Shown: positions 43,497-51,909 of the stretch, piece after piece | Position numbering within the stretch: position 1 is the first letter of the stretch | Layout of the letters: each line of letters opens with the position of its first letter | Source of the DNA: JASHPR01 sp963833885 | GTDB taxonomy: Bacteria > Actinomycetota > Actinomycetes > Streptosporangiales > Streptosporangiaceae | Direction of reading: 5' to 3' | DNA length: 64,000 nt | Assembly (NCBI GenBank): GCA_963833885.1 | Contig: CAWHZU010000017.1 | Coordinates: forward strand, 1 to 64,000 | Notes under the pieces: model-generated | What the model saw: only the letters and a program-made list of their open reading frames with translations | Database searches by the model: none | Told to the model about the DNA's origin: nothing | Made by a program: the position numbers and the translations under genes

Positions 43497-45142
43497 GGGG
43501 ATTCTCCTCCGGTGCGCTGCGGCATGCGGTCGGTGCTGGGGTTGGGGCCGGTGGCGGGCGGGTCGGGGTGGGCAGCGGGCGGGCCGGGGCGGCTGGCGGG
43601 CGGGTGAGAGCCAGTGGCACGGAACAGGGGCCGGATCGCGTCGAGCACGCCCTGGTAGTGCTCACGAAGTTCGCCGTAGTGTGCGTGGCGCATCGGCTCT
43701 GGCTCGTAGACGCGGTCGAACCTGACCAGGCGCCGCGCCCCGTCCGCGGCGTCGGCGAACCCGTCCACGCTCTGGCCGGCCAGGATCGCGGCCCCGAGAG
43801 CCGCGGACTCGCGGATCGCGGTGGTCCGGATCGGCACCCCGGTCACGTCGGCCTTGATCTGGTTCCACGCGTCCGCGTGGGCCTCGCCGTCGACGAGCGT
43901 GATCGGGCGGTCCGGGTCGCGCCCGGGCGAGATCAGCTCGAGCGTGGGCGGGTACTCGAACGCCACGCCCTCGAGCAGGGCCCGGGCCATGTGGGCCCGG
44001 GTATGGCCGGAGGCGATGCCCAAGAATCCCCCGGCCGCGCCGTCGAGATACCAGGGAGCCCGCTTGGCGCCGTCGACGAACGGCAGGAACACCAGGCCGT
44101 CGGCGCCCGGCGGCACGGTGCTGGCCTCCTCGACCAGCTCGGCGTAGCTCGCGCCGCCGCCGAACGCGTCCCGGAACCAGCGCAGCGACGAGCCCGTGCT
44201 CTCGATGCAGACCTCGAACAGGTACCGGTCGGCCACGACGTGCCGGGCCACGTCGCCGCGCGCGAGCGCGGTGTCCGGCTCGCCCGCGCCGAGAACCAGC
44301 CGCCAGTCGCTGCTCGTCCCGGTTCCGGCGCAGAGATCATCGATGTCGACCGCACCCGCGCCGAGGGTCGCGCTGGGGTCGTCCCCGCCGCCCGCGGCCA
44401 CCGGCACTCCGGGTGGCAGCCCGAGCAGGCGGGCTGCGTCGGCGTTCAGTTCCGCCACCCGCTGCCACGGCTGCCAGATGACCTCCGGGAGCAGGTCCAG
44501 GGCGATGCCGGCCGCTGAGCAGATCTCCGCAGACCAGCCGTCGGTTCGCAGGTCGTTCATCACGCTGCGCGCCGGGGTGCTGATGTCGGTCCCGACCAGG
44601 CCGGTCAGCCGGAAGAGCACGTAGTCCTTGGGCGACAGCAGCCGCCGGGTGCTCGACCACGCCTCCGGGTCGTGCCGCTGGATCCAGAGCAGGGTCGGCA
44701 GGCCCAGCCCGGCGATCGGCAGCACCCCGGTGCGGTCGATCAGCCATGGCCGTCCCATGCGGTCGGCGAACTCGGCCAGGTCGGCCTCGCTGCGCTGGTC
44801 GGTCCAGGCGATCGACGCGCGGAGCGGCTGGTCGCCGGCGTCGAGCAGCACCCAGGGGTCACGCTGGGACACCACGCACATGCCCGCCACGGCCCCGGGG
44901 TCGACGCCGTCGGCGGCCACGATCTGCCGCACCGCGCCCACCACGCCGCGCAGCCAGTCGTCCGGGTCGTTCTCCGCCCAGCCCGGCCGCGGGTGATGCA
45001 TCGGGTGCTCAACGCAGGAGGTGGCCAGCGGCCGGCCATCCAGGGTTACGGCGAGCGCCTTCACGCTGCCGGTGCCGATGTCGACGCCCAGGACCCAGTC
45101 GCCGCTAGACCGGTCGACGTGCCCCTCGCGCCCTACCCTCAC
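43493..45142 (-). CDS. FGGY-family carbohydrate kinase (A)
   Basis: 549 aa from GTG 45142, overlapping the glycerate-kinase stop by four bases; GTG is chosen on this overlap. Motifs VLGVDIGTGSVKALAVTLDG, HPMHHPRPGWAENDPDDWLR, phosphate-2 AAGGGDDPSATLGAGAVDID and SGHTRAHMARALLEGVAFEY. Paralogous to the kinase at 37711-39306 but with a proline-rich tail of about 40 residues (HPPASRPGPPAAHPDPPATG) absent from it. Two kinases in one locus suggest phosphorylation of two related polyols or ketoses. Confidence 0.88.
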   Translation of the reverse strand: MRVGREGHVDRSSGDWVLGVDIGTGSVKALAVTLDGRPLATSCVEHPMHHPRPGWAENDPDDWLRGVVGAVRQIVAADGVDPGAVAGMCVVSQRDPWVLLDAGDQPLRASIAWTDQRSEADLAEFADRMGRPWLIDRTGVLPIAGLGLPTLLWIQRHDPEAWSSTRRLLSPKDYVLFRLTGLVGTDISTPARSVMNDLRTDGWSAEICSAAGIALDLLPEVIWQPWQRVAELNADAARLLGLPPGVPVAAGGGDDPSATLGAGAVDIDDLCAGTGTSSDWRLVLGAGEPDTALARGDVARHVVADRYLFEVCIESTGSSLRWFRDAFGGGASYAELVEEASTVPPGADGLVFLPFVDGAKRAPWYLDGAAGGFLGIASGHTRAHMARALLEGVAFEYPPTLELISPGRDPDRPITLVDGEAHADAWNQIKADVTGVPIRTTAIRESAALGAAILAGQSVDGFADAADGARRLVRFDRVYEPEPMRHAHYGELREHYQGVLDAIRPLFRATGSHPPASRPGPPAAHPDPPATGPNPSTDRMPQRTGGESP

Positions 45143-46572
45143 GGCGGGTCCCCCGCCGCGATCGCGATCGCCCACAGGTCCGAGACGTTCGTCCCGGTCG
45201 GCCCGGTCCTGATCTGGTCACCAAGCCGGCTGAGCATGGAGGCCGAGTCGTGCCCGGCGATGGCGTCGTCCAGGCACACTCCGATCTGCTCGGCGCGCGG
45301 AGCGGTGGTGCTGTCCACGCACCCGCCCGCGGCGTCGGTGCCGCCGTCCGAGCCGTCGCTGTCCACGAAGGCGCCGGCCACCGCGGCAGCCGGGCGCGCG
45401 GCGGCCCGCGCGAACGCAAGCGCCATCTCCTGGTTCGGGCCACCGTGGCCAACGGCCGCGGTGGCAGGCCGCCGGATCGTGACCGTGGCCTCGCCGCCGG
45501 CCGCCACCAGCACCGTGCCAGGGGTGAACGGCCTGCCGCGCGCCGAGGACTCCGCGGCCAGCGTGCCGAGGAAGCTGCCGAGGCCTGCTGCCTCCCCCTC
45601 CATCTGGCTGCCGAGAACCGCGGGCCGCCAGCCCAGCGCCCGCACGCAGTCCTCCATGCCGGTGACCACCCCGGACCCGGCTATCAGCACAACGGTGGTG
45701 ATGTCCCGGCCGGCCAGCGAGGGCGACGCGGACTGGTCGCTGTGCAGGTGGTTTCTGATCTCGGGCGAGACCTCCGACCACAGACCGTACCGCCGCAACG
45801 TGGAGATGGCCGCCGACGGAGTGCTGGTGTCCTGTACCGCCGGATCGCAGAGCAGGTCGACCGAGTCCCCGACCACGTCGGACACGGTCAGGTTGAGGAG
45901 CACCGCCCCGGTGGCCAGCGCGGCCAGGCGGCCGCCCTTGATCGCCGACACGTGCTTGCGGACCGAGTTGATCTCGGCCACGGACGCCCCGGACTCCAGC
46001 AGCAGCGCATGCAGCTGCTGCTTGGCCGCGAACGGCACGCCGTCCGGCGGCAGGCACGCAAGCGCCGACGAGCCGCCGGTGAAAGCCGTGATCAGCAGGT
46101 CGCCGGGTCCGAGGCGCTCCGCGAGCGCGTTCAGCCTGCGGGCCGCCTCGAGGCTGGCCAGCGAGGGAACGGGGTGATCGGCCTGAACCACCTCGACCCG
46201 GCGGAGCCCGTGCTTGGCCGGCTGGTGGGTGACGATCAGGCCGCCGCCGATCCGGTCGCCGAGCTTGCGTTCCAGCGCCGCGGCGATCGCCAGGGAGGCC
46301 TTACCCGCGCCGAGCAGCACCACCGAACGCACCTGGTCCAGGTCGAACTGCCGCCCTCCGGCCCGCAGCAGCGCGCCGTCCAGATCGACCAGGCGGTCGA
46401 CGGCCAGGCCCGGATCGGCGGCGCGCAGTCCGGCGGTCACCACGTCGAGCACGACCCGCCGCAGTTCCGTCAGGCCATGGCCGAGCAGCTCCTGGGCATT
46501 CCCGATGATCGTTTCGCCTGGTTCCTCCGGCGTCGGGTCCAGCCGCCCGATTCCCGCCTCGCCGCCCGTCAC
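45139..46572 (-). CDS. Type-2 glycerate kinase (MOFRL domain)
   Basis: 477 aa from GTG 46572, ten bases after the enolase-like stop. N-terminal DUF4147 domain: VVLLGAGKASLAIAAALERK, ITAFTGGSSALACLPPDGVP, SVRKHVSAIKGGRLAAL. The C-terminal MOFRL domain has VAAGGEATVTI, GHGGPNQEMALAFA and AFVDSDGSDGGTDAAGGCVD. It phosphorylates D-glycerate at C2 to 2-phosphoglycerate. Being next to an enolase homologue, its product is the enolase substrate. Confidence 0.9.
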   Translation of the reverse strand: MTGGEAGIGRLDPTPEEPGETIIGNAQELLGHGLTELRRVVLDVVTAGLRAADPGLAVDRLVDLDGALLRAGGRQFDLDQVRSVVLLGAGKASLAIAAALERKLGDRIGGGLIVTHQPAKHGLRRVEVVQADHPVPSLASLEAARRLNALAERLGPGDLLITAFTGGSSALACLPPDGVPFAAKQQLHALLLESGASVAEINSVRKHVSAIKGGRLAALATGAVLLNLTVSDVVGDSVDLLCDPAVQDTSTPSAAISTLRRYGLWSEVSPEIRNHLHSDQSASPSLAGRDITTVVLIAGSGVVTGMEDCVRALGWRPAVLGSQMEGEAAGLGSFLGTLAAESSARGRPFTPGTVLVAAGGEATVTIRRPATAAVGHGGPNQEMALAFARAAARPAAAVAGAFVDSDGSDGGTDAAGGCVDSTTAPRAEQIGVCLDDAIAGHDSASMLSRLGDQIRTGPTGTNVSDLWAIAIAAGDPP

Positions 46573-46582
46573 GCGCGGCCGC

Positions 46583-47866
46583 TCAGGCTGGCCGGGGGAA
46601 GTGGCGGCCTGGGTAGGTCGCGGTGGCGCCGAGTTCCTCTTCGATCTGCAGCAGCCGGTTGTACTTTGACGTGCGCTCACCCCGCACCGGCGCTCCGGTC
46701 TTTATCTGGCCGCAGTTCAGCGCCACGGCCAGATCGGCGATGACCGGATCCTCGGTGTCGCCCGACCTTTCCGACACGCACACGCCGTAGCCGTGACGGG
46801 TCGCCATCGCGGCCGCGTCGAGCGCCTCCGACAGGGTGCCGATCTGGTTGACCTTCCACAGCAGGGCGTTGGCCGCGCCCTGCTCGATGCCGCGCTGCAG
46901 CCGCGCCACGGCGGTCACGAAGAGGTCGTCTCCGATGATCTGGATGCCTGCCTCGGCGGTCAGGCGGGCGAATCCCTCGAAGTCGTCCTCGGCGAACGGG
47001 TCCTCGATCGTGACCACGCCCAGGTCCCGGACCAGGTCCAGGTACATCGCCAGCAGCTGGTCCCGGGTGAGGCGCTGGCCGGCCACGCGGTAGCTGCCGT
47101 CCGCCGGGTCGTAGAAATGCGTGGCCGCGCAGTCCAGGCCGTACCGGAAGCGCCCCGTGTGACCGGCCCGCTCCACGCCGAGATGGAGCAGTTCGAGCGC
47201 TTCCCGCGGGTCGGACACCGGCGGCACGTAGCCGCCTTCGTCGCCCAGCACGAGCGCCGTCCGCCCGTAGCGTTCCTGCAGCACGTCGCCGAGCGCCAGG
47301 TTCACCTCGGAGCTTTCCGCCAGCGCCTCGCCGAACGTGGCAGCGCCGGTCGGAACGACGATGAACTCCTGGAATTCCAGCTGTCCCGCCGCGTGCCGGC
47401 CGCCGTTGATGAGGTTGACCAGCGGAACCGGGAGCACGTGCGCGTCGGCGGACAGGTACCCGTACAGCGGCAGTCCGGCGGACGCGGCCGAGGCGCGGGC
47501 GGCCGCCAGCGACACGCCGATCAGCGCGTTGGCACCAAGGCCCGACCGGTCGCCGGTCCCGTCGAGCTCGACGAGCAGCCGGTCGATCTCCCGCTGGCGA
47601 TCGGCTGGCTGGCCGATCAGGGCGGGCCCGATGGTGTCGGTCACGTTGGCAACGGCGCGGCGCACGCCGTAACCCCCATAGCGGGAGCCGCCGTCGCGGA
47701 TCTCGCGCGCCTCGTGGGTGCCGGTCGACCGCCCCGCGGGCACGTCGGCGCGTCCAGCCGATCCGTCCGCCAGGACGACGTCGACCTGGACGGTCGGCAG
47801 GCCGCGGCAGTCGATGATCTCGCGGGCCCGCACGGCCCGAATCTCACGTCCGCCGACAGACACCAT
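46583..47866 (-). CDS. Enolase homologue with altered active-site residues
   Basis: 427 aa from ATG 47866 (GGGAG upstream). Metal ligands are conserved: GLDCAATHFY, VTIEDPFAEDDF and IIGDDLFVTAVARL, as are the general-base lysine in LLWKVNQIGTLSEAL, the Glu in LGDEGGYVPP, and the His in INGGRHAAGQLEFQEF. Two motifs differ. The usual SHRSGETED reads SERSGDTED, so the conserved His is Glu. The loop PSGASTGEHEA reads PAGRSTGTHEA. It likely still performs an enolase-type dehydration of 2-phosphoglycerate or a close relative to phosphoenolpyruvate. Next to a glycerate 2-kinase, it is a pathway-dedicated, not housekeeping, enolase. Confidence 0.88.
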   Translation of the reverse strand: MVSVGGREIRAVRAREIIDCRGLPTVQVDVVLADGSAGRADVPAGRSTGTHEAREIRDGGSRYGGYGVRRAVANVTDTIGPALIGQPADRQREIDRLLVELDGTGDRSGLGANALIGVSLAAARASAASAGLPLYGYLSADAHVLPVPLVNLINGGRHAAGQLEFQEFIVVPTGAATFGEALAESSEVNLALGDVLQERYGRTALVLGDEGGYVPPVSDPREALELLHLGVERAGHTGRFRYGLDCAATHFYDPADGSYRVAGQRLTRDQLLAMYLDLVRDLGVVTIEDPFAEDDFEGFARLTAEAGIQIIGDDLFVTAVARLQRGIEQGAANALLWKVNQIGTLSEALDAAAMATRHGYGVCVSERSGDTEDPVIADLAVALNCGQIKTGAPVRGERTSKYNRLLQIEEELGATATYPGRHFPRPA

Positions 47867-48003
47867 GCCGCTCCCACTGTGACCCGGTTTGTTGTAAACG
47901 GAAACGTATTCGGAGCGTTGTAGGAATGTCAACAACCCGTCCAGTCCCGCAGGTGGCCTGCACCTGCGCGGAAGCTGCTGGCACCACGGGGAGGCCGCCA
48001 GGG

Positions 48004-48702
48004 CTAGACGTCTTCGTCCTGCGCGGCAGCGTTGGGCACCGACATGCGCGCAGCCGACGCTTCCATGTGCGTTTTCAGCAGGCTGTCGGCACGCCGGCGG
48101 TCGCCACGGCGCAGGGCCTCGGTGATCGCCTGGTGCTCGTCGACTACCTCGTTCCCGTCCTGGTAAAAGGGCTCCAGCCGGATCAGGCAGAGGCGTGTCT
48201 CCGCGATGAGGGTTCGGAACATACGGTTCAGCCGCTCGCTGCTCGCCGCCTCCACCAGCGTCTGGTGGAAGGCGAGATCGTGCCGGATGATCTCGGACCA
48301 CGGGCCGCCCACCGACCCCGCCAGCCGGCCAACGATCTCCTGCAGGTCGGCCAGCGCGGCCTCGGGTTGCTCCTTCACAACGATCGCCGCCGCGGCCCGC
48401 TCGATGACGCCCCGGGCCAGGTAGACGTCGCGCGCGTCATCAAGCCCGAGCTCGACCACGAACACCCCGCGGTTTCGCTCCGCGCGCAGCAGGCCTTCCT
48501 GGATCAGCCGCTGCATCGCCTCGCGGATCGGGCCGCGGCTCACCTGCAACTGCCTCGCGAGCTCGACCTCGGCCAGCTGCGTGTGCGGCGGGAACCTGCC
48601 CTCGAGGATCTGGGACCGGAGCTGGTCGGCGATCAGCGCCGGCGTGCTCCGCAGTTGCAACGGCTCGAGCAAGCCAGGTGCGGGCCGGGCGGAACTCGGC
48701 AT
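48004..48702 (-). CDS. FadR-type GntR transcriptional regulator
   Basis: 232 aa from ATG 48702 (GGAGGATAACC upstream). N-terminal wHTH: LIADQLRSQILEGRFPPHTQ, LAEVELARQLQVSRGPIREA, MQRLIQEGLL. C-terminal FCD domain with metal-binding His/Asp pattern (HDLAFHQTL, DEHQAITEALRRGDR, LKTHMEA). Such regulators are usually repressors relieved by a pathway intermediate. It lies at the head of the catabolic locus. Sites resembling TTGT-n2-ACAA overlap its own promoter and precede the permease gene, so it likely controls the locus. Confidence 0.88.
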   Translation of the reverse strand: MPSSARPAPGLLEPLQLRSTPALIADQLRSQILEGRFPPHTQLAEVELARQLQVSRGPIREAMQRLIQEGLLRAERNRGVFVVELGLDDARDVYLARGVIERAAAAIVVKEQPEAALADLQEIVGRLAGSVGGPWSEIIRHDLAFHQTLVEAASSERLNRMFRTLIAETRLCLIRLEPFYQDGNEVVDEHQAITEALRRGDRRRADSLLKTHMEASAARMSVPNAAAQDEDV

Positions 48703-48739
48703 GGTTATCCTCCGTGGCTCACTGCGGCCGCTGCGCGCG

Positions 48740-48751
48740 ACTGTCCACAAT
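48740..48751. promoter_or_regulatory. GntR operator candidate in its own promoter
   Basis: ACTGTCCACAAT lies 38 bp upstream of the GntR start and overlaps a minus-strand -10-like TATTGT. It matches ATTGTTCACAAT, the reverse of the palindrome in front of the permease gene, at 10 of 12 positions. Confidence 0.5.
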
Positions 48752-49028
48752 AAGACAACTTTACCGACGAAGCAGAAGCACTCTTGTACCGTTCACGCGA
48801 TAACGGCTCCGTGCGGAAGTGTGCCACGGCCGTACGCTGAAGGAAATGGCCTCGCGCCAGGACACCGTCCTCGTCATCCGGCAAACCGCCGGTATCACCC
48901 CGACGGCGACGCTGTCGCGGGTTAGCATTCGAGGAAGCGGTTGTCGAGCTAGCTGCCCGACCGGGCTGGCTTCTGCTCATCTCCAGGCCGGATAGCTGGA
49001 TCGCTCAGATCGCTCCGGAGGTGAGGCA

Positions 49029-49244
49029 GTGATAGCTGACACAGGACGCATCCCTTTGCCTGAGGGCGCCGCCGCGCTGCGCGGCGATGTCGTCTCCTGC
49101 TGGATGTGCGGCACCCATCAGTACAGCAACCAGATGCTGGCCGACGGGGGCGCGGCGTGTGACGACATCCGGTGGTACTGCAGGGACCCCCAGGCCTGCA
49201 CCGAACGATGGATCATAGCCCGGCGGCAGACCCGGACCGCTTGA
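49029..49244 (+). CDS. Small Cys-rich (zinc-ribbon-like) protein, 71 aa
   Basis: GTG 49029 with CGGAGG upstream. Contains SCWMCGTHQYSNQMLADGGA, then a CDDIRWYCRDPQACTERWII segment with a CxxC and a further CxxxxxC plus Cys at the first turn, a pattern of small metal-binding proteins widespread in actinobacteria. Function unknown. Confidence 0.65.
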   Translation: MIADTGRIPLPEGAAALRGDVVSCWMCGTHQYSNQMLADGGAACDDIRWYCRDPQACTERWIIARRQTRTA

Positions 49245-49401
49245 GCGGGGAGCAGGTCAGCCCGTCTGATCCCGGGCGATGAACCCGGGCCGCCAGCTCG
49301 GCGACCTGCCGGCACAGCTCGATTGCATGCAGCGCCTGGAGCCAGGCGATCTCATCTGCGGCAGCTGGAAAGGACGATATTGTCTTGGTTTCGGGGCTCA
49401 T
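49213..49401 (-). CDS. Possible 62-aa protein convergent with zinc-ribbon-like gene
   Basis: ATG 49401; MSPETKTISSFPAAADEIAW is followed by a helical LQALHAIELCRQVAELAARV. It overlaps the 3' end of the plus-strand gene by 32 bp. No strong ribosome-binding site; weak call. Confidence 0.3.
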   Translation of the reverse strand: MSPETKTISSFPAAADEIAWLQALHAIELCRQVAELAARVHRPGSDGLTCSPLKRSGSAAGL

Positions 49402-49472
49402 GCCCGGGGAGCCTAGAAACCACCCAGTGATAGGTGCTGTGATACCGCGCCGCCGCGGCGCCGCGCTCCTGG

Positions 49473-50591
49473 TCAGGGGCTGACCGACGACCAGTCCGCG
49501 AACCCGGTCGGGTCATGCCGGCCCATGCTGGCGTGCTCGAACATCCCCCAGCCCTCCTCGCCGTCCATCCGAGCTCTGGCTAGGTGGTCGGTCACACCGA
49601 AGGGCACTCGCGCTGCCACCTGCGGGTCGGTCAGGTCGTACATGGACGAGCTGCTCCACTTCCGGCCCATCCACCGGCCGTGCGACCAGTCCGGGTCGCC
49701 GTTGTAGCCCGCGCCCACGTGCAGCGGCACCGACGTCAGCGTCTCTACCTCAACGGTCAGCGGGTGACCGGCGTCGTCGGTCAGCTGGATCCGGGCCGAC
49801 TCCGGGTGCCGGGTGCCGGCCCGGTAGCCGATCTCCACCCTGGGCCAGCCGAGCTGGTCCACCCGGCCGTCCGGCCACACCCGCCTGGCGTCGTTCAGCG
49901 TCCGGTAGCCGTCCGCGTTCTCCTGCAGGATCACGATGACCGAGCAGGACTCGAACCGCAGCGGCACGTACAGCCACCAGAACCCCTCGAGCGGCTCAGC
50001 GGCCGACCGGCCCGGCGGCTCCGGCTCGCCGACCGGCCGGATCCCCCAGGATCTGTCCCTGACGCCGCTCCACCGGTCGCCAGTGACGGTGAAGTCGCGC
50101 TGACCGACCCGCAGCCGTCCGTTCCAGCTCCCGACCTGGGAGAACCGTGAGGCGTCCAGGATCGGCCTGCCCCCGGACAGCAACAGGTGCGGTTCCTCCT
50201 GTACCGCGGGGAACGCGCCAGTCCAGGCCAGGTCGAACTCGATGCCCCCGTCCGGTGACACGCAGCTGAGGTTCAGCCGCCGCAGCGGCTCGACGACCTC
50301 CACCTGGTAGCCGCCGACCTTCTGCTCGAGGCTGCGCTCGCCGAGCGCGTCGGAGAACCGCACGCTCCACTGGCGGTCGCCGCACCGCGCGGCGGCGTAC
50401 GCGTCGATCACGCCCAGGTTCGGGTACACCCCGAGGCCGGTGACCAGGAAGATCTCACCGGTGCGGTCGTGCGCGTTGAAGTAGCTCCGGTCGTAGAAGT
50501 TGCGGTCGCTGCTGGCCACGCGGTCCATCGGCAGCGGCGTCTGGTGGACCGGATACTCGTCGAGCGGAATCGGCACAGGTCTCAGTCCCAT
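49473..50591 (-). CDS. Conserved hypothetical protein (AttH/lipocalin-like beta protein), 372 aa
   Basis: Start is ATG 50591, inside the 3' end of the phosphotransferase gene (10-bp overlap). It is beta-rich, with an N-terminal block ASSDRNFYDRSYFNAHDRTG, then GEIFLVTGLGVYPNLGVIDAYA, and later WSGVRDRSWGIRP. This layout resembles the two-lobed lipocalin-like AttH/hydroxysqualene-type proteins that often accompany APH-family kinases in actinobacteria. No catalytic motif recognised. The two coupled genes probably act together on a lipid- or sterol-like substrate (inference). Confidence 0.7.
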   Translation of the reverse strand: MGLRPVPIPLDEYPVHQTPLPMDRVASSDRNFYDRSYFNAHDRTGEIFLVTGLGVYPNLGVIDAYAAARCGDRQWSVRFSDALGERSLEQKVGGYQVEVVEPLRRLNLSCVSPDGGIEFDLAWTGAFPAVQEEPHLLLSGGRPILDASRFSQVGSWNGRLRVGQRDFTVTGDRWSGVRDRSWGIRPVGEPEPPGRSAAEPLEGFWWLYVPLRFESCSVIVILQENADGYRTLNDARRVWPDGRVDQLGWPRVEIGYRAGTRHPESARIQLTDDAGHPLTVEVETLTSVPLHVGAGYNGDPDWSHGRWMGRKWSSSSMYDLTDPQVAARVPFGVTDHLARARMDGEEGWGMFEHASMGRHDPTGFADWSSVSP

Positions 50592-51730
50592 CGGTAGGTG
50601 CCTGCGAGCAGCTTGTCCAGACTGGCGCGGTGCATTACGTAGTCGTCCGGATCGTCGGGCACCTCGTCTTCGCCGAAGTGGATCATCCGTCGCTTGATCC
50701 GGCCCATCACGATCGCGTGCCGCAGCGCGGCGTAGGTGAGGTAGAAGCCCATGTCCCGCAGTGCGCTGCCGCTCAGTTCCTGGTAGCGCCGCTCCACATC
50801 GGACCGGCGCAGGAAATCTGGCAGGCCCTCGAGCTCGAAGAACTCCGCGATGTCCTGGAAGAACCGGTGCAGGAACAGGAACCAGCTAACGTCGAGCTCG
50901 CGGGGGCCGAGCGAGGCCATCTCCCAGTCGAGCACGGCGGCTGGCTCGAAGCCGTGGTAGATGATGTTGCCGATCCTGGCGTCGCCCCAGTTCAGGACGT
51001 CGGGCCCGCGGTCGTGTGGCCAGTGGTCCGCCAGCCAGTCGAAGCTCCGCTCGATGATCGGGACGCGGATGCCGTCGTCGGCCAGGGCCCAGCGGTAGTA
51101 GGCGCGCTGCTGGGCGACGTGGTACCGCAGCGCATCCTGCCCCGGCGGGGGACGCAGCATCGGGAACGCCGCCGCGGCGTCCGGTATCGCGTGCAGCTTC
51201 GCCAGCAGCGCGACGCTGGATCGTTGCAGCGCCGCGCGTTCTTCGGGCGTGGCCTCGAGCAGCCAGCCGGTGAACACGTACGGCGGGTTGTCCAGCGGAA
51301 CCCGGCCGTCGACCTGGTCCATGACGAAGAACGGGGTGCCGAGCGGGCCGCCGTCCGGCTCGTTCCAGCGCAGCGTCGGCAGCGGCACGTCACACCGGGC
51401 CGCCACCTGGCTGATCACGTCGAACTGGGCGGGCAGGTCGTAGCGCGGGAAGACCGGCACCGCGCTTCCCTCGGGCGCCATCCGGGCGACGTAGGCACCG
51501 CGCCGTCCGGGCTCGTCCTCGTCCAGCCAGCAGGCCTCGAACAGCACCGACGTGCTGGACAGCCCGCCCTTGTCCGGCACATGGACGTTGGTCACTGTGG
51601 GCGGCTGTTCGTCGGCCGACCGGGCGGCCAGCCAGTCCTGCAGCGCCGCGGTCAGCTCGGCCACGCTGCGCTCGCTGACCGTCAGCTTGCGCCATTCCTC
51701 GGGCGGCGGCTGCACTGGCGGTGCGGTCAT
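50582..51730 (-). CDS. APH-family phosphotransferase
   Basis: 382 aa from ATG 51730 (AGGAGG upstream), preferred over an ATG 7 codons earlier. Kinase features: nucleotide loop GGLSSTSVLFEACW, catalytic loop VLNWGDARIGNIIYHGFEPA (the usual HGDxxxxN appears as WGDARIGN), metal DWEMASLGPRELDVSW. ACAD10/APH-like kinases of this kind phosphorylate hydroxyacyl or small hydroxylated compounds rather than antibiotics. Coupled to the beta-rich 372-aa protein. Confidence 0.82.
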   Translation of the reverse strand: MTAPPVQPPPEEWRKLTVSERSVAELTAALQDWLAARSADEQPPTVTNVHVPDKGGLSSTSVLFEACWLDEDEPGRRGAYVARMAPEGSAVPVFPRYDLPAQFDVISQVAARCDVPLPTLRWNEPDGGPLGTPFFVMDQVDGRVPLDNPPYVFTGWLLEATPEERAALQRSSVALLAKLHAIPDAAAAFPMLRPPPGQDALRYHVAQQRAYYRWALADDGIRVPIIERSFDWLADHWPHDRGPDVLNWGDARIGNIIYHGFEPAAVLDWEMASLGPRELDVSWFLFLHRFFQDIAEFFELEGLPDFLRRSDVERRYQELSGSALRDMGFYLTYAALRHAIVMGRIKRRMIHFGEDEVPDDPDDYVMHRASLDKLLAGTYRWD

Positions 51731-51909
51731 GGCGGCCTCCTCGCCGGACATCGGCCCGCATCGGCCTGCGCTGGCCCGCGGGTTGCCCGCCAGCGAACTG
51801 AAACACGTTCCAGCGAACGCTAACGAGCCGTGACCCGGCGGTCAACGCCGCGACACGGCCCGTTCAGGCAGCAGACGTGCGGCCCGGCCACCCAGAGGGC
51901 CGGTGCCCT

